A DNA stretch of 64,000 nt. It comes from Takakia lepidozioides. Its lineage: Eukaryota; Streptophyta; Takakiopsida; Takakiales; Takakiaceae. Shown in pieces: positions 35,712 to 46,400 of this stretch; within the stretch, counting starts at the first letter, position 1, and each line of letters begins with the position of its first letter. The notes under the pieces were generated by a model. That model did no database searches. It saw only the letters and a list, made by a program, of their open reading frames with translations, and was not told the origin of the DNA. The position numbers were made by a program, and so were the translations under genes. The DNA lies in the NCBI GenBank assembly GCA_030704615.1, contig CM060733.1, forward strand, positions 22,446,001-22,510,000, read 5' to 3'.

Positions 35712-36569
35712 ATGGTAAAGAAAGCTGTGCAGCAACCATTGCCACCGCCAGTTTCTATGATGGCAGAAGAATTACGGAGTTGTGACATTTCTATGATTTT
35801 GGGTGACCGAGAGCAGAAAGCGTTGTGGAGACAGACACAGATGTTGGAGTTTTTGATTCTTTGTTTGAAGGGTTTGCCGAAGCCTACCATGTCATTAGTG
35901 ATGCAGTTTTACAATTCCTATGATCCTAGTTCAAATAGTGGAATAGTGAAGGGCTCGCCGATAGTTGTTGATGCCCGCACTGTTACAGAGGTCTTGCTAT
36001 TACCCTCAGCAGGGATTGAAGTTGATGGTTTTAAAGATGAAGCTTTTGTTCCTGCAAGCCATTTCAAGGAGAGTGCTTTCAATCGAACGGGAGGTTGGGC
36101 AATTGCCAAAGCAGAAAAGCCTGAAATGATGGAGTGGATGAAATTTGCAGTAAGCCGGTTAGCCCTGAAGAAAACTGCTACTTATGTCACGTCATCGCAA
36201 CTCAATTAAGTGGTAGCGACATTCATGGGCCTGCAAATCGATTGGGCGGGATTTGTGTGTGGAAAGATCCATGAGGAGATAGTAGCAAAGAGGAAGGCTG
36301 GTAAGACCGACACTCTGTTCTGTGCAACCTATTTGTCTATGATTTTGCAGCATCGATTGAAGCTGCCACCTTCTGTCAATACGAATGTAACTGAGACTAT
36401 TGACAGACCAGCATCAAGCAGGGCGAATGAAAGGGCCTCAACATTGGTGACTGCCAATACCACTGTTGCATTGGTAGAATCGGGAGGCAAAAATGCAAGC
36501 GGTCAATCATCTTTTGCAACGAAGCTCTGTGATTTGGTTGAGGGTGTTAGAGGACTGCTTGGGACTTAG
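35712..36569 (+). pseudogene. ORF 3-like retroelement accessory protein, second version
   Basis: The first 166 codons starting at 'MVKKAVQQPLPPP' are open to a single TAA at 36207-36209. The same frame then continues to 36569, running into LTR sequence. The order and spacing of motifs resemble ORF 3 of gypsy 1: 'LKGLPKPTMSLVMQFY', 'VKGSPIVVDARTVTEVLLLPSAG', 'MKFAVSRL', 'GLQIDWAGFVCGKIHEEI'. Sequence identity is low. Function unknown. Confidence 0.5.
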
Positions 36570-36693
36570 ACGCTTTTACGGGATCTGTGGGGTACCCTTA
36601 ATTTTTACACAGAATGAGGCCAAGGAGCCTTAGGGGTGACAGCAACAGGCTTTAGGGGGGGAGATACACAGCCCAACACAGTCCATCACAACC
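36545..36693 (+). repeat. LTR fragment cut by element B
   Basis: TGTTAGAGGACTGCTTGGGAC to the start of the CACAGCC region matches the first part of the gypsy 1 LTR, without a polypurine tract in front. It stops where the left end of element B begins. Confidence 0.85.
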
Positions 36694-36830
36694 GAGGTTT
36701 ACTATTTCATGAGCAGAAACCATGAGCCATGAGCCATGAGCCGCATGAGCCGCATGAGCGGTGAGCCGAAGTCTAAGATACGCGGATTTCATGAGCGGAC
36801 TCCTCCAAATTTGGAAATGCGGCAAATTAA
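36694..36830 (-). repeat. Terminal repeat of element B, transposase side
   Basis: GAGGTTTACTATTTCATGAG is followed by at least eight ATGAGC-type words (36706-36800), some as ATGAGCC or ATGAGCG. Confidence 0.8.
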
Positions 36831-37544
36831 ACAAGTATTAAAATAATAGTTTTTTATTTGACCTTGCTGTTTTTGGACGTTCCAGATCATGTAATGCGGC
36901 GAAGATATGTCGTCAGTAACAAGTCCGCTCATGGTTTTTTAGATCCGCTCATGGAAATAAGTGACCGTGCAACGGGAAATCCAGTATACCACTGCAAAAG
37001 GACGTCGCATACTGGCCTGTATAGAGTATTCCGCGGTTTTACATGCCTTAACATTGGAATGAAGCTGACCCTTTTGCCGCGATTGAACCAATGGAGTCTG
37101 CACCAATACAGTCTGCAGTACTTCACAATTCTGTCTTCTTCGGGTATTCGGCGGGAAAGGTTTGCAACTGAACTGGAAATAAGGGTGCCGCATTAGGGTT
37201 CGCACGTGCGAAATTTCGGAGCGGTTTGGTGTTGGCGAAGGCCGCCTCTGCCAGTACCTACGACGATACTTGGAAATGCGGCGCCGCATTTCCTTGTCGG
37301 AGGTCGAATGAGGAAAGCAAGTTTTCGGAAAGCAGAAAAACATGAACCCTCCAACATACAAAAATACATGCACGTGGAAACAAGTGAACGATATAGTAAT
37401 ATCTTAGTTCGAGCAAAACAGGTTACTGGTAGGCAAGACATATGTCGGACCTTTCTGTGGCCAGAGTCTGAGGTACTGGCAGCAGTACAGTTCTACTATC
37501 CGAAAAGGATGGGCGTACCATTGTATTGGGACCGCAAGCCAAGC
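36831..37544. other. Subterminal region of element B
   Basis: No gene is seen. It holds further ATGAGC/GCTCATG words (36925-36955) and one full palindrome, GGAAATGCGG-CGCCGCATTTCC, at about 37273-37294. Confidence 0.5.
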
Positions 37545-40500
37545 TCACTGGTCCCCTGGATCCATATTCAGAAGAGTGTGAACCTCCTGGGGGCTCAACC
37601 CTGGTGCATGTATGAAGTGATGAGTTGTGGAATTACAACGGAGTCTCTTTAGGTACACGTAGTACAAATGCTTGCAAGGGCAGTATGATGCCCCCTTGTT
37701 CGCCATGATCTGGAAGTCGGTGCAATTGCAGGTGGGTAATTCTGAAATGGTGATGGTGTACACCTCATTGCGAACAGCTGAGCCCGCCGTGGCCATCTGA
37801 TACACACGCCCGAATCCTGGTGGGGGCACTTCTGTCGAGCTCTGGATTGTACAGTTCATCCGAAGTGCATTCCCCATCCTTGTCTCGTTCACTTTTGAGG
37901 GAGGTCGCCGCCTCTTCGGTTTCCCCCAACGGTGTGTAGGATGCTTAGAGCTGTCGTGTCCCATTGTTCTTGCTCTCACAGGGGTCGGTGGTGGAGGCTG
38001 TGGAAGCGGAAATGGTTCTCTGGGGACGTCAGTGCGCTGCACCATCCGAAATCCTGCGGCGGTAAGGGCGTCGGCCCTCAACCTGACTCAGATCGCAGCC
38101 TGGTTCCACCGGCCACACCGGGGGAGCCTCTGGCATTGTTTGTATGCCGTACTTGGGCTTTCCATACACGCAAGTCATAATGTCGTGCCTGCAGAACCAG
38201 AACTGGGTGGTTGTCGCCTCCGCAAACTTTGCATGGACAAATCTTCCTGTAAAAGTAGGAGCAGGGACAGCCCCATCTGGATTCCTCCTTATCATCTCTA
38301 AACAACGTTGCCGTGTATCCACACGAATTGCGGAACACCTTCCTCGAAACGACGGCTTTGTGCGAGCAATTCTCCACTGTGATGCAGACACAGTCGTCTC
38401 CACAATGGCTTGGCCATACTGCATAACAGCGGGCGGAATGTGGGGCAAGGGAGCGGTGGGAATTTTTTGCACGAAATCCCCGGTTGAAGGCGACGGCGAT
38501 CTGGAATTTCTTGGGCTTCCACTGCTGGAAGACACATTGTGCGGCAACATGACCTCGAGGTGCTGTCCGAATGTTCCTGTCGGATCTCCAGGAATCCTCT
38601 TCGCACCCGGGTTCCTCTTCAATCCTCCGCCTGACAGGGCGAGTCCGGACGTCCCCCTCTAGGTGTTCACCTCTGCGGTGCAGAGGCGTCCCTTTGATCT
38701 TCTCTCGCAATGCTGTCGCCCATTTCACTGGATTCTTGGACCTCGAAGCTGTTCGTACCAACAATTCCTCCCTGTCCGGCCCAAAGCCCCATTGTTTGCC
38801 GCTCAGGAACTTGTAGTACGTGGCTTGCTGCATGATTGCTCTGTCGATGTCCTCCGTTGTGGCCGTCACTACGTCCACCAGATGTGCGGCAGAAGACGCT
38901 CGCCAGGAGGAGTGGACCGATTCTGCCATATTCGTGTTCGGCATGTCCGTGTCGGAATCCAAGCACCGCTCCTAGAAGGACACAAACAATGGTGAGGGAC
39001 CAATCGAAATGTCCGTAACAGAAAGACAAATGAACGAAATTGACAGCAGCCTACCTCCCGCATGTACTGTCCGAACTGTCGATACCGAAAATGCCACCAC
39101 CCCAACCAGCTGTGCAATGCTCCCAGATTGGTTGTCTCCACTGCACCTGACGTGTTCCACCAAGCCTCGATGATAGCAAACTTAACCTCCGCGTCATCAA
39201 ATGTGGGTGCATCCTTCCACGCCGTACAAAGGACACGGTGTTCAGCCTGGAATGAGCTAGCAACAAATTTGGTAGTGTAGTGGGATAGACTCTGCATCCA
39301 ATGGAATCCACAGGATCTCTCTTTCCCCTCCATTGGAACATTGGGGTCCTCACCGTACACACGCCGCACCGCTGCCCAGTTGGCCTGAGCGTTGTCTGCC
39401 ATGAATCCCCTGAAATTGGGCTCTGGCAATCCCGCCCTTGCCATCTGCTCGTTTATGCCCTCCCACAGATGCATCTCGGACTGTGTGTCCTCCCCTTTCA
39501 TCTCGCAGATTGCAATCGTCATGAGCCTCTTGGAGTGATAGTCATAAACATGCGCACCCATAGTCACCCACTGATGGTTTGTAATTCGCTTGATGTGATC
39601 AAACATCACCCAAGCATTCGACAAGTTTCCAGTTGTCATGCGAGTGACCAAGTCGACTCCACTCCCAGGCCCACACGTCGACATTTTGAAAATGTAACAA
39701 CGATCGGATTCGCTGCCTTGCCCTGGAAACCTGCTACCTTGGATGTAGTCATATCCAGTCATTCGTTTCACCTCCAGGATTGAGTACATGTCCGACCCCC
39801 TGCCGAACTCCTGCTTGCAAGATACGATGTGATTCCGCACATTCGGACTACAAACGTGCGAGACGGACTCCAAAAGGTCACGCATCTCGTCTTCGGTCAA
39901 GGGCTCTCGGTCGGAACCATCTTCAGACATGATTTTGCCAAGAGCAATCTTGTGGGCTGCCTTCAGCTGAATCTGCTTTGGTCTGGCTCCGGGGCTCAAT
40001 TTCACCTCCTCTTTTATGATGTCGTGTGCTTCCTGCACAGCCTCACGCATGTTGCCTCTCGCCAAGGGGTGGCAGTGGACCCCAACGTGTATGCAAGCTC
40101 TAGTCAAGTCCGGGAGCAAATGGATTACGTAATATTGCTTGGCTCTGCACATGGACATGCACGTCGGTGGTTCTTTGCAATGTGCACACTTGAAAGAACC
40201 CGCAGGAGCTTGGCTGGAGACAATGAATGGATGATGCGTTGTGCCAGTCCAATCCGTCTCGTTTCTCCGCCCTCCTTTGGAGAGAAAGTGGAAGCAGGTG
40301 GGATTGAGGCACCTCAGCTTCCCCGCACAGAGGACATATCGTACACGAACACCATCAGCAATTTTCGTGCTACTTGTCTTCGTCACACACCAGGGGTGTC
40401 CGTCATGCTTTCGATCCATGTCTGTTAACATCCCGGAGGCTTTGTTTGACGAAGAAACAGGTGGAAACTCGAAGATGACATTGCCATCGACTTCGGGAGG

Positions 40501-41148
40501 CAGAAACGTTACCTTTCTGACTGGGAATTTGGCATAGTCGAGAGCAGCCAGCTCGGAGCGAGAACCATCGAGGTGATGTTGTCGTAGGAGCTGCACAATG
40601 GACCGGGTTGGAGTTATGCTCGAGGGCACATTCGTAGCACCGACAGAGACGTCCATGCCGGATTTGAACGACCGTGTGGAGGACATGGGTACCTCAATGC
40701 AATCATCTTCCTCGTCGGAAATGTCGAATACGTCCACACGAGAAGCTGTGGAGGGTCTTGACGGTCCAGGTCGGGAATGATTATCGTTGCATACCTCTCT
40801 GTTGGCAGTGGCCGCCTCTCGGTTTCCGGACTCCTTTGTGGATGGTGTGGGCAGCGACTGATTCGGAAAGGGAATGGGCATTCCCACAGCTCGGTACAGG
40901 ATGGTGTCTGACGGGGGAACGTGCCATTCGATTCCGCAACCTCCATCGTTACCTAGCACGACAATGGTCTCGTCAACCTGTCCAGGAACATCCTTCCTTT
41001 CTTCTTCCAAATAAACTGTGCCCGGTTTGAGCTTGAATTTGGAACAAAGGTAAGTTTCAGTCACTCTGCAAAGTCCTCCCTCGTTTGGGATCCAGGCTCT
41101 CCCAAGTTGCGGAGGACAGCAAACTATAGCGTAGGAATTCGGAGCCAT
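37545..41148 (-). pseudogene. MULE-like transposase with SWIM zinc finger, copy B
   Basis: Full-length homologue of copy A. The start at 41148 ('MAPNSYAIVCCPP') was chosen by alignment with A. Exon 1 runs to 39055 and is open throughout, with 'CLNPTCFHF', 'CAHCKEPPTC', 'VMFDHIKRITNH', 'GFMADNAQANW' and 'ERSCGFHWMQSL'. Intron 39054-38972 has GT-AG borders. Exon 2 begins 'ERCLDSDTDM'. The SWIM motif 'CNCTDF...YCPCKHLYYVYLKR' is near 37680-37740. Frameshifts are visible near 38551 and near 38085, at positions different from the lesions in A, so the two copies decayed independently. The strong conservation of exon 1 between diverged copies implies past selection on the protein. Confidence 0.78.
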
Positions 41149-41520
41149 CGAACACCGCACGGAGTTGGCAAGTGCGAGGTTCAGTATAGCGACAGACCAA
41201 GGCTCACAGGCACCATCTAAGTGGATCTGCGGAGTCCATCGACGATTGGAAGTCGCACATTGAAGTGGAAAGTATTGTTTCAAGCTACATGCATGAAGGT
41301 GGAGGTTTGATTCCATAGCCAGTAAGTATGACAATGATGGCCGATTCGGCGACGAAATAACATCTCCTGACAGTTTCTCCTGAGGGTGGATCCAGCAGTA
41401 TTCTCGGTGCAGACAGGAACGTTCGCACTGACAAGTGCCAGGACTGTTGGTTAAAACGGTCAGACAACCAAGTTGTGCTCATCAAGACTGGCCGCAATGT
41501 TGTTTCGGAACAATGCAACC
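41149..41520. promoter_or_regulatory. Upstream region of transposase copy B
   Basis: This is a unique-sequence stretch between the start codon and the palindrome array. It would include the promoter and leader. No specific element is identified. Confidence 0.25.
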
Positions 41521-43060
41521 CATTCAGGTTCCACATTTCCCGTCCCGAGTGATTCTTTCGATTGCTGGTGGACGGAAATACGGCGCCGCATTTCCGTATT
41601 GCATCTTGGTCATGCACCAGGCGACGGAAATGCGGCACCGAGTTTCCGTCCGGGGGAAACCTTTATACTCTCCAGAACGGAAATGCGGTAACGCATTTCC
41701 ATCCAGCAAGCACGGTATGTGAAGGTGGAACGGAAATGCGGTACCGCATTTCCGTTCTGATTGAGATTTATGAACAACGGGAACAGAAATGCGGCACCGC
41801 ATTTCCGTCCGAGTCGCACTTTTCCGACATTCCAGAACGGAAATGCGGCGCCGCATTTCCATTTTGTATCTGATGCATGGAGCTGAGGGATAGAAATGCT
41901 GCAGCACATTTCCGTCCTTAAAAGACATTCATACTCTCCAGAACGGAAATGCGGTACTGCATTTCCATCCACCAAGCACGGTATGTGAAGGTGGAACGGA
42001 AATGCGGTACCGCATTTCCGTTCTGACTGAAAAGCGTGAACCATCTGAACTGAAATGCGGCAGCGTATTTCCATCCGAGTCGCACCTACCAACATTCCAG
42101 AACGGAAATGCGGTACCGCATTTCCGTTCTGACTGAAAATCGTGAACCATCGGAACTGAAATGCGGCAGCGCATTTCCATCCGAGTCGCACCTCCCAACA
42201 TTCCAGAACGGAATGTATTAGATTCAAAAGGGAAATGCGGCACCGCATTTCCGTTCTGATGAAATATCCTGAAACATCGGAACTGAAATGCGGTACCGCA
42301 TTTCCGTCGGAGTCGCACCTTCCGACATTCCAAAACGGAAATGCGGCGCCGCATTTCCGTTTTGTATGTGAGGCATGGAGCTGTGGAACGAAAATGCGGC
42401 ACAGCATTTCCGCCAGCGTCAGACGTTAATACTCTACAGAACGGAAATGCGGTACCGCATTTCCGTTCTGACTGAAAATCGTGCGCAACGGGAACAGAAA
42501 TGCGGCACCGCATTTCCGTCCGAGTCGCACCTTCCGACATTCTAGAACGGAAATGCGGCGCCGCATTTCCGTTTTCTATATGGGGCCTGGAGCTGTGCTA
42601 CGGAAATGTGTTGCCGCATTTCCATCCATGTGAGACCTTCAAACTTTCCAGACCGGAAATGCGGCACCGCATTTCTGTCCAGGTGAGACCTCTATACTTT
42701 CCCGAACGGAAATGTGGCACGGCATTTCTATTCATCAACTAACGTATGTGAAGGGGGAACGAAAATGCGGTACCGCATTTCCGTTCACATTGAAAATCAT
42801 GAACCACGGGAACTGAAATGTTGTGCCTCATTCCTGTCCGAATCGCACCTTTCGACATTCCAGAACGAAAATGCGGCGCCGCATTTCCCTTTTGAATCTC
42901 ATACATGGAGCTGTGGGACGGAAATGCGGCACCGTATTTCCGTTCAACAACTAAGGTATGTGAAGGTGGAACGGAAATGCGGTGCCGCATTTTCTTCCAA
43001 CAAGTACGGATGTGTAGCTTCGTGATGGTACTTAACGGAAATGCGGCGCCGCATTCGCAT
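41521..43060. repeat. Intergenic palindrome array of element B
   Basis: About 25 palindromes have the general core GAAATGCGGNNCCGCATTTC, where the centre is GC, TA or CA. They are spaced 50-65 bp apart between the divergent genes. Most are flanked by AACG/CGTT. Spacers recur in order ('ccgagtcgcaccttccgacattcc', 'aagcacggtatgtgaaggtgg', 'gaaaatcgtgaacca'), giving a higher-order repeat of about five units. Half-decayed units (for example gcggtaacgc) are present. Confidence 0.92.
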
Positions 43061-43407
43061 TTTCGCTCCAACTCATCAGACGCTGGAACGGAAATGCCTT
43101 GAAATGTGAACACGTGGAGCAACGGAATTGCTGCACATGTCGGCACTCTATCTGACTGAAGGGGCATGAGGCGGCGCGGCCTGACCGTTGGATAATGATG
43201 TTTGTTTTTCGGACGGCAGGCGTACCCTGAACGATTCGAATTTCGTAATGACGCAAAGTCCACGAGGAGACACTTTCGTCCAACCCTTTCGAACCCAAGT
43301 GGTGCATCACCGCCGTTTCATCTACTTTTGTCGTGTCTCCTCAGTCACCCCTCTCGCGCCCTTTCCATCTGCACTCTTTGCCCCTTTTCCCTCTCTCTGT
43401 TCTTCTT

Positions 43408-46400
43408 ATGCTCGAACCTGAGAGGGGGGGAGTTCGTGCACCAGACAGGAGACCTCGTCGCAAGCTCCGGAAATTATACTTCGGACGTAGGCCAATGCCG
43501 AAGGGGAGGAAGCAGATGCGTCTACAGGAGGAGATTGCCATCTCCGAGCAGCAGGCCACTCAGGCAACCCAGCCACCAGTGAGAGCTCCATGCGATCGGG
43601 CTGCGCGCAGCTGATCGAGCACCGAACCCCCCATTTTGCTTCTGTAATTCTTAGACTGAATGCTAGGAGACTTGAATGCAGAACATGTTTGCATGCCTAA
43701 CAGGAAAGGTGGACGTGCTGGAGGGATCGCAGGAATCCGAAGAGCCGCAGGAAGAGTCCGAGGAGCTAGCTGCAGCACGTACACCCACCCGATCCCCGAG
43801 CGCGGGTATTCCTGCCGGGCCTAGCCCTGTGCGATTCAAAGACGCGTCTTCGAAGGGCAAGTTCAAAGCCCCAGAGATCGACTCGCGTTCTTCGGTCATG
43901 GAGAATCGCCAGCAGGGGTCGGGCCCTTCTCCAGCAAAGTCGAAGAAGAAGCAGCCCGTCCCTCTACTGGCTTCTGAACCGGCTCAAGGCCGATTCACCC
44001 CCCCCAACGCGAATGAAGCAGCAGGGTAAAGACAGATTCAATTGCAGCAGACACCTTCACCTGCAAGGATGAGGAAGCAGAAGGCAATCAGGGCGACGGC
44101 CGAACAATCTCCCGCAAAACCGCTTCCACGAGCTGAAGCTCAGTTCCTGGAGGATTTCCCGCCTGCAGATGTTGGGGCCGACTCTGCTGCAGCGAAGGCA
44201 ATGGGATCGACCGTTGATCTCGATTTGGTACCGGAGGAGGGTGCTGCCGCTGAACGTTCGCAGCAGACCTCACCACCGATGAGCAAGCAGGCCCGGAGGA
44301 GGCCTCTGCAATGGCAGAATTGCCCGCACACAGGCCCCAGAGTGCAGCTCCAGTTGAGGATGCTCCAGCTGCTCAGCCACTACCGGCACCTACAGACATG
44401 TCTCCGGAGGATTTCAAAAGTGCAGCGGATAAAATGTTGGAGGAGACACACAGTAGCATTGGCAGAGTTCTGGGCAGCAGGGTATTCCAGCGGACTCTTC
44501 GAATCCCACTCTGTCGCATGGTCTCCCTTCCCATCGTCAGGCAGGCCCTTCCCGGAGATGTGGATAAGCTCAAGTTCGCATTTCGAGAAGGGTACCGTCT
44601 GGGATCGGCAGCGTTTTACGTTTCCATTGAGAATGAGGACGGCGAAACTCGTGGACCCACTGCCGATGAATTGTCAACGTGGGATACCCACTGGCACACT
44701 CGCAACGACGAATTCGAGGCGACGCTGAAGGGTGATCCAGACTTCGGCCATATGTCGGGTAAAATGTTCTTTGTGTGGGACGGGAATCACCGACTTCTCG
44801 CCTGGTGGGAGTACATCAAGCAGAACCATGCCAAGCACATTGGCTGGCATTACATGGTGGAGTGTGTCATCCTGAAGGTGAAGGCGGCAGACTCCTCCCT
44901 GCTCAAGAATGCCATGGCGGACCTCAACTCGTAAGATACTCATACCCTCCCTAGCACGTTCGAAATGCGGTGCCGCATTTCGGTTTCCATTCTGGTTTGT
45001 TTCCGTGCTTCCGTGTACTGAACTGGAGAGTGTGCCTTGCAGGGTCACTGAGAATGCGTACGTGCATACCCACATGGCACATATGCTGTACAGGGTGAGG
45101 AAAACTGGTCTCACTGATCCGCAGATGTTTGCGGAAATGCTGGAGCCCGAGCTCATTCAGAAAGCCGTTGCAAAAACAGACCGGACATGGTATCGTCTCA
45201 CTATGGATGGAATGGTGGAGGTGATATACGAAGTAAGTCGTCCTCCCATTTCCCTCTGCTCATCCTTCCCCAATTTCAGTAATGTTTCCACATGAATCGA
45301 ATGTAACGCTTCTGCATGTTTTTGTTGGCAGTCAAACATCAAGCTGGATTTGGCCCATGCCAAACGCTTCTTCATGGAAAGTGAGGGGCAGGTCAAAACG
45401 TTGCAGTCATTGACTGAGCACTTGAAGGAAGCCGGTGTCAAGTCCAGAACCAAATACAAGTCAAAGCTTGTGAAGCTGGTGGCAATTGCAGATCCGGCAC
45501 TTGGAAAGGACTTCATCCCCGAGATTGCAAAACACTATTCTCGGGCCATGCAGCCGACCATGCAATTGGAGAAACTGCATCACCTCTCAACGGCATGTGT
45601 GGAGGCGAAAGAGAAGGTGAGGTTTCAATGCACTGAAGTTCCTTCCTAGCAATAGCCACTCTCTTCCAGCTCCTGACATTGGATCGGAAATGGCAGACAC
45701 GGTGGCTGTCGATCTGGAATGCATCCGAGAGCATAAGGACAATGTGGTCTTTTCCACTGGAAGTTTCCGACCCTGCAGTGGATGTGTGGCTCAACCGTAT
45801 GACTTGGTGGTTCCAGGTAATTCAAGGTACTTCCCCAGATTTGCTTTTCTGAAATGAATTCCCTGAACTGCTACGTGACAATGCATTTGGGAATCGCAGG
45901 TAATGTCGAATGCGAAGGAGCAAGTCGTAATGCACACAAATTCGTTCGGCTTGTACGTCAAATGGGATGGAACACAGACATTGGAAGACTACGTGACACG
46001 TTTCAGATGTGCGTACAAGGACAACCTTTTCGCCAGAGAGCTACAGACAGCAAGAAGGAGCGTGGAGTTTACACATCAGGAGGGAGCGGGGAAAGCTGCA
46101 ATGCGAATTGTTTACAGGTGAAGCACAGCTGCCCTTGTATGCGAAGCCTGGTTACGAGGTTTGTCTCGGAAATGCGGCACCGCATTCGCATTTTATGTTT
46201 TCGGTGGCACTCTGCGAGTAGGTTGGTCTCAACTTTTGCTCACGCATGCTGACTGCCTTGCAGGTATATGAAATACGTGCTCCTTCAGACAGGGGCCCTG
46301 GCTCAAGAGCCCCCGTTCTTCATGGCTTGGACCGTGGCGGGCCCAAGCTGTGTCTACACACCCGAGATGCAGAAACAATGGCATCCCGCGCATCTCGTTG

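Noticed and set aside
12480-43060. CRISPR array
   Set aside because: Regular repeats with spacers, but the genome is eukaryotic, the spacers themselves recur, there are no cas genes, and the repeats are full palindromes in an intergenic transposon region.
41524-43263. Long frames such as 41610-42407 minus
   Set aside because: Same reason: read-through of palindromes in element B.
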